Of a stretch of DNA of 64,000 nt, positions 44,871 through 56,359 are shown piece after piece. The DNA lies in contig JARGSG010000028.1 in NCBI GenBank assembly GCA_030374805.1, positions 186,001 through 250,000 of the forward strand, read 5' to 3'. Position numbers and translations under genes: made by a program. A model generated the notes under the pieces. That model did no database searches. It was not told the DNA's origin and saw only the letters and a program-made list of their open reading frames with translations. How positions within the stretch are numbered: position 1 is the stretch's first letter; every line of letters begins with the position of its first letter. This DNA comes from Gracilaria gracilis (Eukaryota > Rhodophyta > Florideophyceae > Gracilariales > Gracilariaceae).

Positions 44871-45697
44871 ACCAAGAAGTTTAGGCAGAGATGGAGGCAT
44901 ATCTGGAGCACTCTAGTCAAAAAGAAGTGTAATTGTCGTTGTGCCAATGAAATCTGGTCACCCATTGCGGTAATGTCTTTAGCACTAGTAGGTTAAAGTC
45001 GCTCTGGGCCGACAATGTCGACAAAGCGATCCGTTCGAAGGTACGCCACTACCTGGCGAACAATCGTAAGGTGGAATATAATGGGCTTGCCCGTTATGTT
45101 CAGGGTTTCGGTTATACTCTCCGTCATATAAATAAGCCGTTAGAAGTTCGAAAAAAACATTGCCTCAGAAGGTGATTTGCTCAGACGCGTAACGAAAGGT
45201 ATGGCGGTTCATCTCGTGATTGTGCTGAAGGCTTAGTCACGACCCATCTCCATTGGTAATTGGTAGTCGACAGTACCACCAGCATCAATAAGGTCCCCAG
45301 CAAGAGTGGTGTGCGCTCTAAACCCCTCACCGAGTGGTTCTCATGCATCTTCATAAGCCACAACCCCGACTAGTCTGGTTGCCAGAACAACCTTTATGGC
45401 AACGCGCGATCTCTAGACAGGCGGCCAAGCATGCTGGCTTTCTTTATCGGCGGACCATATGGAGAGCCGATCTGGAAAAATACCTTCAGGGGTACGAGAA
45501 CATCTAATCAGCCCCAGGCAGCAAAATCAGCAAAACCATCATAATCTATATAGATTTGGTAGGAAGTTACAAGCTCAAGCATTCAATTCTCAAGTTCCCC
45601 TCGTCAAGGAAACCCCAATCCTGGATAAGGACCGTCTCACTGAGGAGGAGCAAGGAAACACGGAACGGTTTGCGTAAGGGCCACAGCTAGCCGTGAA

Positions 45698-46640
45698 ATG
45701 GTAGGCACGTCCATGACGGAACGGGAACCCGAAACCCTAAAGTTGAATTCAAAAGAAGATGATCTACTTAGTGGGGGTTGTCTTATGAAGTACAAAAATA
45801 ATAAGTTTATTGCTTCAGTAACTTTTCTGAATCACATAAAGGTGCCCGTCACGTGCGTGCTCAATACCAGTGCCAGTTCGAATGTTCTAAACGCTCGCGT
45901 CACACCCGAGGCGGTTCTGCGGAAAATTCGACCAGCTACGACCATCAACCCATTGATGGACGCGAATGAGCGGCCACTACATCTTAGAGCAATGTTGACC
46001 ACTGTGGTAGAAATTGGAAACTTGAAGCTTAACTGAATTTCTTCATCGTTGACCGTCTGGCAACGGACTGCATCCTCGGGACCAAGGTCATTGACAGACA
46101 TGTCAGGGAAAACTTTCCAGGATCCCGAACCGTTGCTTTCTGACAGAGTGGTCTTATTACCATACTGGGTAGCACGCAGAACAATAGTAGTTGGTGTCAG
46201 AAGCCGAGGGATGATATCCCCATGGAAACGGTCTCGGACTAGAGACGGCTTACTAAATTGGTTCCAATCTCGGCTATCACCCAAATGGTGGTGTCCGTCT
46301 CATGCGCAATATCAGGATTGGTATTGATACAGAATCATTCTCGGTTGTCGAAAAGATAACTCGCCTTCATTGCAAATGGGATTATTGATAACAACCCTAA
46401 CCAAACCTTCAAGGTGTATTTGACTAAGTTCAGCAACTATATTGTTAAGGTACCCGAGAATACCAGTACTGGCAGTTCATTGCCAGCATCACACGGGGTT
46501 ATCACGATCTCACCTACTGAGGTGGGCGATGTCGCCACTTCTAAGGAAGGGAAGGAGAAGTGGTTCCGTACCTCGTAGATGCGGAACCCGTATCAACAAC
46601 CACCAATATAGGAAAGAAGATCGCCGATACCTTGAAGGTT
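45698..46640 (+). pseudogene. gypsy U protease and linker
   Basis: VTCVLNTSASSNVLNARVTP corresponds to the retropepsin LDTGASSNVL region with the catalytic Asp changed to Asn. FFIVDRLATDCILGTKVIDR is the second half of the fold. The linker to RT contains NPNQTFKVYLTKFSNYIVKV and VGDVATSKEGKEKW; the latter matches VLGLVTSKEGD in Z. Unlike W and Z, U has no stop at the KFSN/YIVKV position. Confidence 0.65.
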
Positions 46641-46839
46641 AAGTTCGATACGTCAATGAGCGGTTCGTAAAAGACCCTGGGACTGTACGCAGTTAGTAAT
46701 TAGAGAGAGGAAGTCCAGATCGGTGAGGAGAATCCGACTCTCCGAGACCAGATTCTCAGCCTTTAAGAGGAATTTGAACCAATGTGGTGGGGCTGGCTAA
46801 GCAAAATAGAGGCTACAGAGCAGCGTATTGATATGATGC

Positions 46840-48150
46840 CTGGCTGAAAACACACTAACCATCAGCCTTACCGAGCAAGCCTGCAAGCCCGCGAGGTGCA
46901 GCTCAATGAGAAAGAGCCAATGCCCCGTGAAGAGGTCATCGAGACCGCAAACGCAGACTGGACCAGATCTGTCGTTCTGGTTACGAAGAAGAACGATACC
47001 CGTATGTGGTTCTGTGTAGACTACAGAACGTTGAACAGCATGAACATCAAATTTCATACCCAATATCTGAAGTGGATGAGTGTATAGATTCCTTAGGCAA
47101 CGACAAGATCTTTACTGCTCTAGATGCCAAATGTGGTTCTTGGGCAGGCACCAAGCAGAGAAGAATAAAAGGACAAAACTCCGCCTATTTGCCACGCTGG
47201 ATTATTTCTCTTTACGCTCATGACTTTTGAGTTGCATAATGCGCCGACTACCTTCCAGAGAGCACCGGACATAGTCCTTTTGAAGTGGAAGTGCAAAACA
47301 GTTCTCGTGTACATCAATGATGTAGTCGTGTATTTCAAAACGGTAGAGAAACGCTTCCACCATGTTAGGGAAGTTCTAAACCTTTTTTAAGAATCTGGAG
47401 TAAAGTTAAAGCCCCACAAGTGCGAATTATTTACCACAGAGATTGAGTACCTCGGTCAGAATATTGGCTATAGATGATTAGAAGTGATGCAGTGGAGTAT
47501 TTGGGCCGTGCATAAAGCAAATCCACCGTCCTCTCGGACGGTAACCCGTTGCTTTATAGGTTTGTGCAATGTGTAGGGTCGGTTTATCAAAAGATGTATC
47601 AAGATAGCGGCTCTCCTCGACTGGAAGCTGCTTGTAGGCCAGACTACACGGTTGGAATGGATTACTAATGAGGAGATGGACGCGTCTAAGGCGCTGAAAT
47701 ATGCGGTCTCGATACCCCCATACTGGCATCACCGAAATCTGGTTGACGATACAAATTGGATACCGACGCCTTGGATGCCGAAATTGGTTATTGTCTGATG
47801 CAGTAGAAACAGAATGGCGACAAATACCTATGTGGAACTGTAGCCTTGCTATGCACGCTGCACGGGAGAACTACACCGTAACCGGAAAGAATTGGCTGGC
47901 AATGGTCTGGAGCATGATGATGCTCCGTCCGTACGCATATGATGAACTTGTCACACTTCAAAAGAGTCATGACTGCCTGCGGTAGATACTAGGTCTAGCA
48001 GATGCATCAGACATACTTGCTTGATGGCAGTTACGATTTTCGGAGCTTTAGAAAAATGTACAGTACCGTCCAGGTATCAAGCACAACGTCACTGACGCGA
48101 TGTCTTGCATTACCACAGATGGCCTAGATTCCGAACAGGTAGAAGATGAT
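46840..48150 (+). pseudogene. gypsy U reverse transcriptase and RNase H
   Basis: RT blocks: ADWTRSVVLVTKKNDTRMWF, CVDYRTLNSMNIKFHTQY, DSLGNDKIFTALDAKCG (first catalytic Asp region), then in other frames the FG-L-NAP region, a valine/isoleucine-rich stretch where YxDD should be (VYINDVVVYF, catalytic pair degraded to ND), and ESGVKLKPHKCELFTTEIEY. RNase H is traced by TRLEWITNEEMDASKALKYA and fragments to 48.15 kb. Non-functional. Confidence 0.7.
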
Positions 48151-48439
48151 ATCCCGTGCTTTACCATCTCTAAAGACCCTGGTGGTGATGCTGATACCTT
48201 ATAAGGTTACTGGACTCTACCCGAAAAGTATACGTGGTTTAGCGCAGCTATAGCTAGAAAGATATCCGCCCTCGAGGAAACGTATGTCTTACCCATCACC
48301 CATGAGGAAGGCTTGAGAGAACAAACGGAAGATGTTTATTGTAGCTTTCTCATAAACTAAATAATTAAGAATGACTCGTAGTTTGAAGTCACCCGAAATG
48401 GTTTCCTGATGAGTCGAGCTCCCATCGATGGTTCCCTTC

Positions 48440-49540
48440 AGATGGTAGTGCTGTATGTACTGAGCTCTCGGATCACGTATCTTGCGCACTACCCAAAGTT
48501 ATCGGGACACCCTGGAGGTACGAGAATGTACTACAGCTTGGGGTAGGCGTATTACTGGCTTCACATGGCTCATGACATCTATACCTTTTGAGGTCAATTT
48601 GAGTTGTGCATACGAACTCGTGGAGGTCTCCGCAAGCATATGAAACACTTGAAACTATTTCCCGCAGCGGATCCTCTCGAGTCTGCCGCATTAGATCTTC
48701 TACGCCTACTGCAGAAGACCACAAGAGGGTATCAGTACATCATCGGGATCACCGACACGTTTTCGAAGCTCACGCGGGCGATACATCTGAAGGATTCGAA
48801 GTAAATGAACCTTGCGGGTCCATTATTGAACAATTTGATCTACACGTATGGTGCACTGCTATATCTACTTACCTATCATTGTGCGAAACTAGCTTCCAAA
48901 TTCTTTGAAGACCTTTTTAACCTCTCGGGTATTAAGCACTACTTTATCACTGCCTATCATCTACATACGAATAGGCAAGTGTAGCGTTTTAACCGAACGA
49001 TGGTGTCTAGATGCCGTCACTATACGAAAAAAAAAATAGTTAGGGCGAGCTCTTTCAGCGTTTGACGTACGCATATAACCTTCAGGTTCATCGAGCGACG
49101 CAAACCAGGCTGTTCGATTTATACCATCAAGATCCCGACTAAATATTGTTCTGGAAAAATACCCGACCGAACAGGAACCCGAATGTGCGCTCACACCATC
49201 TCTGTTCAAACAAAATACCCTTCTGAGATTGTAGCATGCTCTCAAGCACGCCGAGGTCAAGCTAACTGAACGTATCACGGTCGCAGCTGAAACGGTCTCA
49301 CACAAGTAAGAATGAGACAAATCAGCTCGTAACCCACAAGCCATCGCACTTTAAATTCATCTCAGGGACGCCGAGATACCCATTGAGGTCAATGATGAAC
49401 CACAGCGTGACGAGCCAGACTACGTACCACCCGCGGTGTTGGCAATCATTCTTTCAAAGGTCACAAATGACCCTAGTGGTACTGATGCTCATCTGGACCA
49501 AAATTGTGAAGCTGTACCGTCTCAGGTTTCTAACTAGTTA
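48440..49540 (+). pseudogene. gypsy U integrase
   Basis: YPKLSGHPGGTRMYYSLG is the HHCC zinc region. ESAALDLLRLLQ contains the first catalytic Asp, followed by GYQYIIGITDTFSKLTRAIH. SGIKHYFITAYHLHTNRQV and RFNRTMVSR give the region of the second Asp and catalytic Glu (the Glu position is a stop). Family role: insertion of element DNA. Confidence 0.75.
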
Positions 49541-49680
49541 CCAGTAGAACGTATTGTAAATCACCGACGAAGCCAAGAAGGTCTAAAGTAGACAGTACGC
49601 TGGTATGGTTGGAGTGCCGAAAGGGAAACCGCCGAGCCTTTTTGAGCCCAACCGTACCACTTCAGGGCAAGCTACTGGAA
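49540..49680 (+). pseudogene. gypsy U C-terminal chromodomain
   Basis: LPVERIVNHRRSQEGLK, then a stop, then TVRWYGWSAER and FEPNRTT. The pattern VExIVxHR...G...Y.VRWYG is that of a chromodomain, the feature that defines chromoviruses and targets integration to marked chromatin. Confidence 0.65.
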
Positions 49681-50530
49681 CCACAGAGGGGAAGACGTGC
49701 CTGCTGATGGATGAGATGCAAGAGGATTGGGGCTCTCTAAGAAAGAGGGGGCGCCGTTTCTTGCATCCTCGACTCATAAGGCACTCCAGCCAAAAAGTCA
49801 ACCCAGGAGCTAACTGGACCTAACTGGTAATGTCGGAGAGTACATCGGGAATGTTCGTTTCAGTAAGGGAGAAACTTGCAGTTCTCTGCTCTCTAATACC
49901 CAAAGTGGTCACCTTGTGGTAACCAAGAATGTACTGGGATATACAAATTACTGGCACCAAACCGGGGCGGTAACAAAGAAAAAACAAGGACACGCGCTAC
50001 ACGCACGCTGACGCACCGAAAACGCGCCCATATGGTGGCTAGGCGTTCAGCGTCCACGAACCCAAGTGGTGTGCTTTAAAATGTTCTTTTCTTGAATATC
50101 GAGACATACACGCATGGTAAGCCGTGCGTCGTGGTAAGTAACTGATTCGATTCACACTATTATGTGTAAGGAGTGGGCAATGGCCAGTTCAAAATATCAA
50201 TTTATTTTGGACGCGCCGCGCTCCCAAATTGGCCATTCCCAGTCTCTGAAACCTCTTGATTTTCGAGATACGGAACAAGTAGGTTTCCGGCGTTTTCAAC
50301 ACTCCCTGGAGGGCTAATTCTGGCGTCTATGTATTTTGATTCGCCTTGCATGTAACCTCTTGGGATTGGCGCCACGTGCACCGGTATTCGGCCCGAGAGG
50401 CAATGAACAACCATCAAGGTTCATTACTGGTGCTTCTCAGCGAGCACTTCGTACGAGAAAAATGACCTTGGGGGAGCTGCACACGCTCCCTGAGCATCAT
50501 ATACCCCAAGGGTTTGTACGAAAAATCTTC
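49681..50530. other. No gene; 3' end of gypsy U
   Basis: About 0.85 kb between the chromodomain of U and the start of X2. A short inverted repeat (GGCAATGGCCAGTT / AAATTGGCCATTCCC) lies at about 50175-50233. The 3' LTR of U should be here, but I could not pair it with a 5' copy. Confidence 0.35.
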
Positions 50531-50794
50531 GGTCTTCTTGGAATGCTTGTGTAGTATGCTAGATCGCTATTTGTGAAAATAAAACTCCGAAAAATCTAGC
50601 ATTTTTAAAGTTTGCGCTAGTTTGAAAGGCAAAAAATTCTTTTTGGAAAAAATCTTTCCGTTCAGTGCACTTCAAACTTCACCTACTAAAGTTGGAGGCT
50701 AGTTTGCAGTTCCTCTGTTACGGCTCGTAACTTTATATTCCCCAAACTCGTCAAAAACACTCTAAAAAACTACGAACCAACCACTGGTGCTCCC

Positions 50795-51745
50795 TCATTC
50801 CAACCCTGCATTTGGATCCTGAGTCTCAGTTTCCCCAAATGTCAAGTTGAAGAAATCCAACGGAACACTCTCTCCATTCTCGTACACCCTCCTATCCCCA
50901 ACCCGGCTCCAAACCCCTCCGAATCTCTTCTCGTCCTGCTCCTCCAGTATGCGCTCCGCCGTTCGCACAGCCGCCGCCGCACTGCCAAACCCAACTAGTG
51001 GCGCTACACCCGGCAGCTTCCGCGGCACGTACCTCCCCATCCCCGTCCACCATCACCTCACCCTTTCGCCTCTTTCTCAGCTGACTTCCCGCAACCTCTG
51101 CTGCATTCCCTTCTCCGCTCCTTCTTCTCACACATCCACCTCTAGACGAGAGCCAGGCGTCACCGACGACCATTTTTCTCTTATATCCTCCCTCCCAACG
51201 CCTCATTCCCTCACCACCTCCTTCACCTCAAACGACAATTGGCACGCCTTCTCCATCTGCCCCAATGGCGCCTCCAATACTTCCACACGACCCTTCAGCT
51301 CCATATTCTCCCTTCTCTGGGTCAAAATCTTCCTGCAAACGCACTCTATTATCACATTCCCATGCCTTCCAGTCCCCCTTCCAGCCAACTTCATCCTTTT
51401 CCGATCCGTCGAAATCAAATCCATTGGCACCCTAATCTCCGACACCCTCAGCACGTCCCCTCCCATCTCACCAACCATCTGAGAGAGCCAGTCGCCCAAA
51501 TGCCCCTTCAGATCCCCCCCAAGCCCCCTTAACCGCTCCTCCATATCCGCCGCAAACATGTTCTCCAGTCCCTCATCTCTTCCACCCCCATCACCCCCAC
51601 TTCCCTCTCCATCCCCACTTCCCTCCTTCTCCCCCATGAAAATCTTGTCCTCACCCTCCTTCTTTCTTCCCGGTGGCGTCTCTGGTACCTCCGTCCCGTG
51701 AAGCAGAGTCACTCGCTTCTCTTCCTCGACGTATTCATTCGACAT
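50795..51745 (-). pseudogene. X2 coiled-coil protein
   Basis: The ATG at 51745 gives MSNEYVEEEKRVTLLHGTEV. Conserved with X1: VPETPP, VPMDLISTDRKRMKL, ENMELKGRVEVLEAPLGQME and the end RTAERILEEQDEKRFGGV and FFNLTFGETETQD. A frame break near 51.05-51.2 kb separates the two halves. Function unknown. Confidence 0.6.
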
Positions 51746-52304
51746 CGCAGAAATAAATGGCGGTTCACGATAACGGAGATAGATAAGAACAAGCCAGATG
51801 AACCCAACAGTTGCAGCACTCCCCCCACCTCGCACACCCGTGGCACTGTCGGTCACACATACACTTGCGCTGCGCAACCCTTTGTACCCTATTCATGTCC
51901 ACTCTTATTCGCCGCCATTCTGCACAATTTTCATTTTTTCCCTAGAGAACTTCACATTTTCCCAGCCTCGGTCCATACCATATCCAAATGACACCCATGA
52001 TGCACGACCTCTCGAGCACCGACGGTACCATAAGTTCTTAACTTCTATGCTTTATTCCAATGCATACCTTCTCATAAACACAATCTTCGATCCTACCTCT
52101 TCTACAGCCCTGCTGCCCATTTCTTTCCACAAATGAATCATGCAAATCCCCTTATCCCATGGAACAATTTTTTTCATGACCAACACCACAGCACAGTCGT
52201 GTACTTAAAGCTTTCCCAACTACTTAGAATGTAGACAACTTTTCTTTGACATCTACCAGCACCAGACAGCTTCCAACAGCCCATACCTTCAATCAAACAA
52301 ACTC

Positions 52305-53142
52305 ATGGCAATGAGTTCCCATTCATCTTCCCTCCGTTCTAAAATCATCCAAGCTGTTGTAGTAGGGAGAGGCCGTATTGGCACCATGCTTTACAACAAT
52401 GATTCCCCTAGAGACACCTTTCTCTCCATCGAAGACTTCATTTCCACAAATTGCCTTCCCCAAGGTCAAATCTTCTTCTGTGGCAGAAATTACCTTATCG
52501 AAAAAGTAATTCTATCTTGTCCAGCATGACTATCAGAAGACTTCGTCTTCATCCAGAACGGGCACATTCTTCCCATTCTTTCCCAACACGGGATTAAGCT
52601 CTGCACACGAGCTGCTCTTTACATCGCCGTTCCCACTGTCGGCGCATCCCCACAGGATGGTGTACCGCCTCTCTCTCCCAATGGTCTAACCACACCCACC
52701 GGAAAGTGGGCTCTAGTAATAGCTGAACGCCTCTGGATTGCAGGTTTTACTTGCAGTATCGTCGACGAAAACACCTTTTCCAAATCTTACTACCAAAAAG
52801 CACCTTTGGAAATCTTCCTTCAATCTCGTCGGTTCTACATTTGGATTCTCTACAGTACATAAATTGGCTACCAAGTACAGAGCTATTGTCTCAACTATAA
52901 TCAAGGAGCTTCTGGGGATAGTCTCCTTCAATACAGGTCTCTCCTTCAATATCCCTTCTACAGTGCAATCCCTTCTGGAATAAGGCAGCACTTTTACTTC
53001 CTTCCCAGCCTCTTTCTCGGAGTATGAATCCAGAAATGCTTACATCTATCTCAACTCCGCAGGAGAAAAACCAGCCGGAAGGCAAGACCCTGCCCCTTTG
53101 CACACCAACTATGTCAATGTTCTTAGACATCACATTCTCTAG
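52305..53142 (+). pseudogene. X2 ketopantoate-reductase-like protein
   Basis: Starts MAMSSHSSSLRSKIIQAVVV and keeps the intact dinucleotide motif GRGRIG, unlike X1. A TGA at about 52527, a frameshift near 52797 and a TAA at 52981 break it. Blocks DFVFIQNGHILPILSQHG, SPNGLTTPTGKW and SSFNLVGSTFGF match X1, and the C-terminus reads HTNYVNVLRHHIL. Confidence 0.65.
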
Positions 53143-53307
53143 TAATTAGAACAAATTTTAATCCTTTTGCTCGTTGGAATTACACAAACAACCTGTTTTC
53201 GTTCTTCATTTCTTTTTAACTGGCCGCTTAAACAGATCACCTGTTCACTTTTTATGTCAAGTCTCTATCACAAACAAACACAACAGTATAGTTGCTACAT
53301 TATACCT

Positions 53308-55300
53308 AATAATCGTCGTCCTCCATTATCATCACTTCTTTCTCGTAATTCCCATCTTTATTATCAGTATGGCCACCTGACATCTCTTCATCTTCTTCTT
53401 CGTACTCGTCCTCTCCATCTTCTATATTTTTCATTTCACTCTCTTCCTCCAAAAGTTCATCGTCGTCCAGCTGGTCATTTGGGTCTTGTCCTAGCCCAGA
53501 GTTCTTATCTACGAACTTTGGCCAAAACGCTGGCTCCCTGTGAACCGCCTCACAGAGCTTTTATCCTTCTGGTACAAAGCACATGTGATACGTCAGGCAA
53601 ATCCCTTTCACCAACGCATCCATGTACCCAGCTCCCGCATGAGACATATCCCCTCTCCCAATAAACATAGAGTAAGGCGGAACCCTGAACTTCTTCACAG
53701 CCATTGTACGTGATAACCTCCCCAAAATCTTGTCATACGTGACATACATATTCGGCGACCTCTCACAGACCTATATCATAAATGAACTCCCCCGGAGGCC
53801 ATCACGAAGAACCCCGGAATATCTCCCTTATCCTTCTCCATATTCGCCAACCCTCGAAAATCAGTGCGCAACAGCTGCCTTGGGCATCCCTCCACCGTAC
53901 AAAACACATGCCGTCTGGTCTGCAGCGCATACGTTTTTTTCTTCGCCTTGCTGCTGTGACAACGACGAAGAGCCGATGAAATTTCCAAAACCTCGAATCT
54001 AACAACGCCAGCTTTCCCTCCATCATCACATTCTTCTCATCAGATTCTATGCAGTCAACAATCCTCTTCTTCGTCGTAATGTATCTCCCGATTGCCTGCA
54101 TCCTATTCCCAGCATTTTTTCCTTCCCTCGCGTTGATTATGGGATTCCATTTCGTTCGGTTCTCTTTCAACTTCAAGTCTCGTTGCTCCTTGGGGTCCTT
54201 CTCAAAAAACTACAACAAACTTTTGGTCAAATCTTCATTCACTACCACGTCTCTCTTTTTCGCCTCATCTGACATACCTTCGTCTGTTCCGAAGTGTTCC
54301 AAAACACAGAAACCCCTTTCCACCAATTCCATTCTCTTGGTCGCAAAGTACTCTCGAACGAGGTCATCCCTATCCATCGCTGCCATCCAAAGAGCTCCTT
54401 CCTCCCTTCTCGGCTTTCCCTTCGACGGAAGCTTCACCCCAAGAACTGGTTCTTTCGTGATACCCAGCTCCTTGTGTACATTGCGGGCGGCATGCCGGTA
54501 CACCGCGGGATGGGCCGCTCTAAAATCGGCCACTCTAAACACCCTGCCCTGTGCTCCTTTTGCAAATGAATCATCTCCATTCACGGGTGCTGAGATTTCA
54601 CTGCATTCTTTTCTCCCAGCCACTCACTCGGTAGCGCATTCACAAGACTCTTCCTCGACAAGTCCGATCCACCAGCGTACTGACCTGTCTTATTCATCCC
54701 TTTCGGTGGTTTCTTGGGATGATTATCTTCAAATCCACGCATCGTTCCTTTTTCCACCCCTTCTCGCTCGTACTGAACGAACCTAGAATCTTCCTCACTG
54801 CCGCCACTTTCATCCTCGCTCTACGACACCAAATTGATTTTCTGTTCTTTGAATAACTTTTGCAATGCTTCCTTCGTCATATTCCTGAATAAAGTAACCA
54901 AATAAATTGGTATATCTCCAGAAGGGGTCTTCACGGTGCCCTTCTTCATCCTCTTCGGGGAAGGTTGGATTTCTACCTCATCCTCATCGCAAGTAAGGTC
55001 AATTAACCTCCTCTTCTTCTTCTTCTTCTTGCTCCCAGCCTTGCTACCCCAGTCCTCTTTCAGCCGGCCGGAGCAATCCTTTTCCGTGTGCTTCGCCCCA
55101 ACCCTGATGACTCTGCTTCAGGGTCTTCTTTCAGCCTGGAAGCTTCCAACAGCATAGGAGCTTCTACTGCCTCATTAAGTGCTGCAGTTGACGTAATATC
55201 ACCTACACCAACTATTTTAACCACCTTCTCCCCTACTTCCTTCATCTCCTCTGAAGCTTGAAGCGGGTCTTTGAAAAATTCTTGAAGCTTGTTAATCGCC
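53308..55300 (-). pseudogene. X2 dioxygenase-like region
   Basis: Colinear with 18749-20728, from the linker LQEFFKDPLQASEEMKEVGE through RNVHKELGITKEPVLGVKLP to an acidic end (EVMIMEDDDY). The iron motif reads QLLRTDFRG, so the first His of HxD is Arg. The distal segment reads SHAGAGYMDALVKG. Several frameshifts lie between 53.5 and 54.2 kb. Confidence 0.6.
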
Positions 55301-55302
55301 GT

Positions 55303-55652
55303 CTACACCTTTTTAGACACCATCCCGTCCCATAAACGCCTCGCATCACTAAGTTTTATTTTTGCTGTCCGTATACCCAGATATTCCATCACAGACACAT
55401 TTTTGCCTCCTAAGTTGAATACTGTCTGCAACACTTCTTCAACACTAATCTTCTTCTTCCCAGTGAGATTACATAGGTTGTACATACCTATGGCACATTG
55501 AAAGAAGTGCTTTCTCATGTCTTCAAAACGACCGGTTCTTGCAGAAGAAGACAACTTCAGTTCCGCATGCCATTTCAAGCAACGTACGACAAATCGAAAC
55601 TGCCCATCGGAAAGACCCATCACGAGGTCACTCGAGACATGCGTCAACGTCA
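55303..55652 (-). pseudogene. X2 ParB-like protein, C-terminal fragment
   Basis: Frame LTHVSSDLVMGLSDGQFRFV to ARRLWDGMVSKKV, closely matching the C-terminus of the X1 protein. It is truncated at the junction with gypsy Z. Its stop (TAG at 55303) sits where X1 has Lys, and the dioxygenase frame continues directly after it. Confidence 0.7.
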
Positions 55653-56350
55653 ATACCGCGCTCGCGGGGGACTTCGTATATTTCGAACCGTGGAACTCCC
55701 GGGAAATCAGCCGCGAAGAAGCGGAAGAATTATGGGCTGCCCCGCCTGTAATCCCCAGTGACCACCCACGAGGTTGTATCGACTCCGACGATTAACATCA
55801 CGCTTACAGCGGGGGAGATCCAATGGTGGATAACGACCCCGATGCATCGGGCAAGACGGTCGAAGGCGACGATGACAAACCCGACGCGGTCGGTAATGAC
55901 AACCAAGTTGAAAACGCTCCGGCAAAGCCGGGTTCGAACACTCCAGCTGATCCCAATACGGGGCAGTCCGCTGCAGCGATGAAGACGGAACAAGAGGATG
56001 GTCCTCCTTTGCCTTCGGTGAGTGCCGGATCAGGCAATCCCAGTTCCGGGCCGGTGAATGAGCGCGAGATCGTAGACCGCTTCCTGCGTGGTGCAGGCCT
56101 CAGGCTACCGAAGCGTCGGGTGATGTTGCCGAAACGCCAGATTCTTTTGCGAACCGCCTCGGCGGTGGTGCTCCACCTAGTGGGGGTAGCGGCTCGACCC
56201 ACTAGTGCCCGTCTCGGGTTTTCCTCCGGTTCGACCGGCTTTTCCATGACAACATGATGAACACAAAGTAAACTTCCCGTCCTTGACGGTCCTTCTTCAA
56301 TTCTACCATCTACTCGGTCTTCCTTCTTTTCTCCCGTTTTAGACGGTTAC
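55653..56350 (-). other. Probable 3' LTR and polypurine tract of gypsy Z
   Basis: After the stop of the chromodomain frame (near 56365), the - strand shows the purine run GGGAGAAAAGAAGGAAGACC around 56.32 kb and TGTTGTCATGGAAAAGCC near 56255, a possible LTR start. The X2 homology ends at 55652. The inferred outer end does not show a clear CA, so the LTR call is provisional. Confidence 0.4.
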
Positions 56351-56359
56351 CAATTATCC

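Larger units (their letters stand above)
43629..50200 (+). mobile_element. Ty3/gypsy chromovirus-like element U
   Basis: The + strand order is gag (43.7-44.9 kb), protease (45.7-46.05 kb), RT (46.85-47.5 kb), RNase H remnant (47.5-48.1 kb), integrase (48.4-49.5 kb) and chromodomain (49.54-49.68 kb), the Ty3/gypsy order. All domains are recognisable but broken every 50-150 codons. The TIR transposon sits upstream of gag, so U is older than that insertion. LTRs were not delimited; the right end is placed loosely before X2. Confidence 0.75.
50531..55652. mobile_element. X2: truncated second copy of the giant cargo transposon
   Basis: Starts GGTCTTCTTGGAATGCTTGT and is colinear with X1 from its left end: shared subterminal GCTAG motifs, coiled-coil gene (-), reductase-like gene (+), dioxygenase (-), ParB-like (-). 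It stops abruptly at about 55652 inside the ParB-like region, where gypsy Z begins. The copies differ strongly in sequence and in the positions of their stops, so they were separate lineages before inserting here. Confidence 0.8.
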
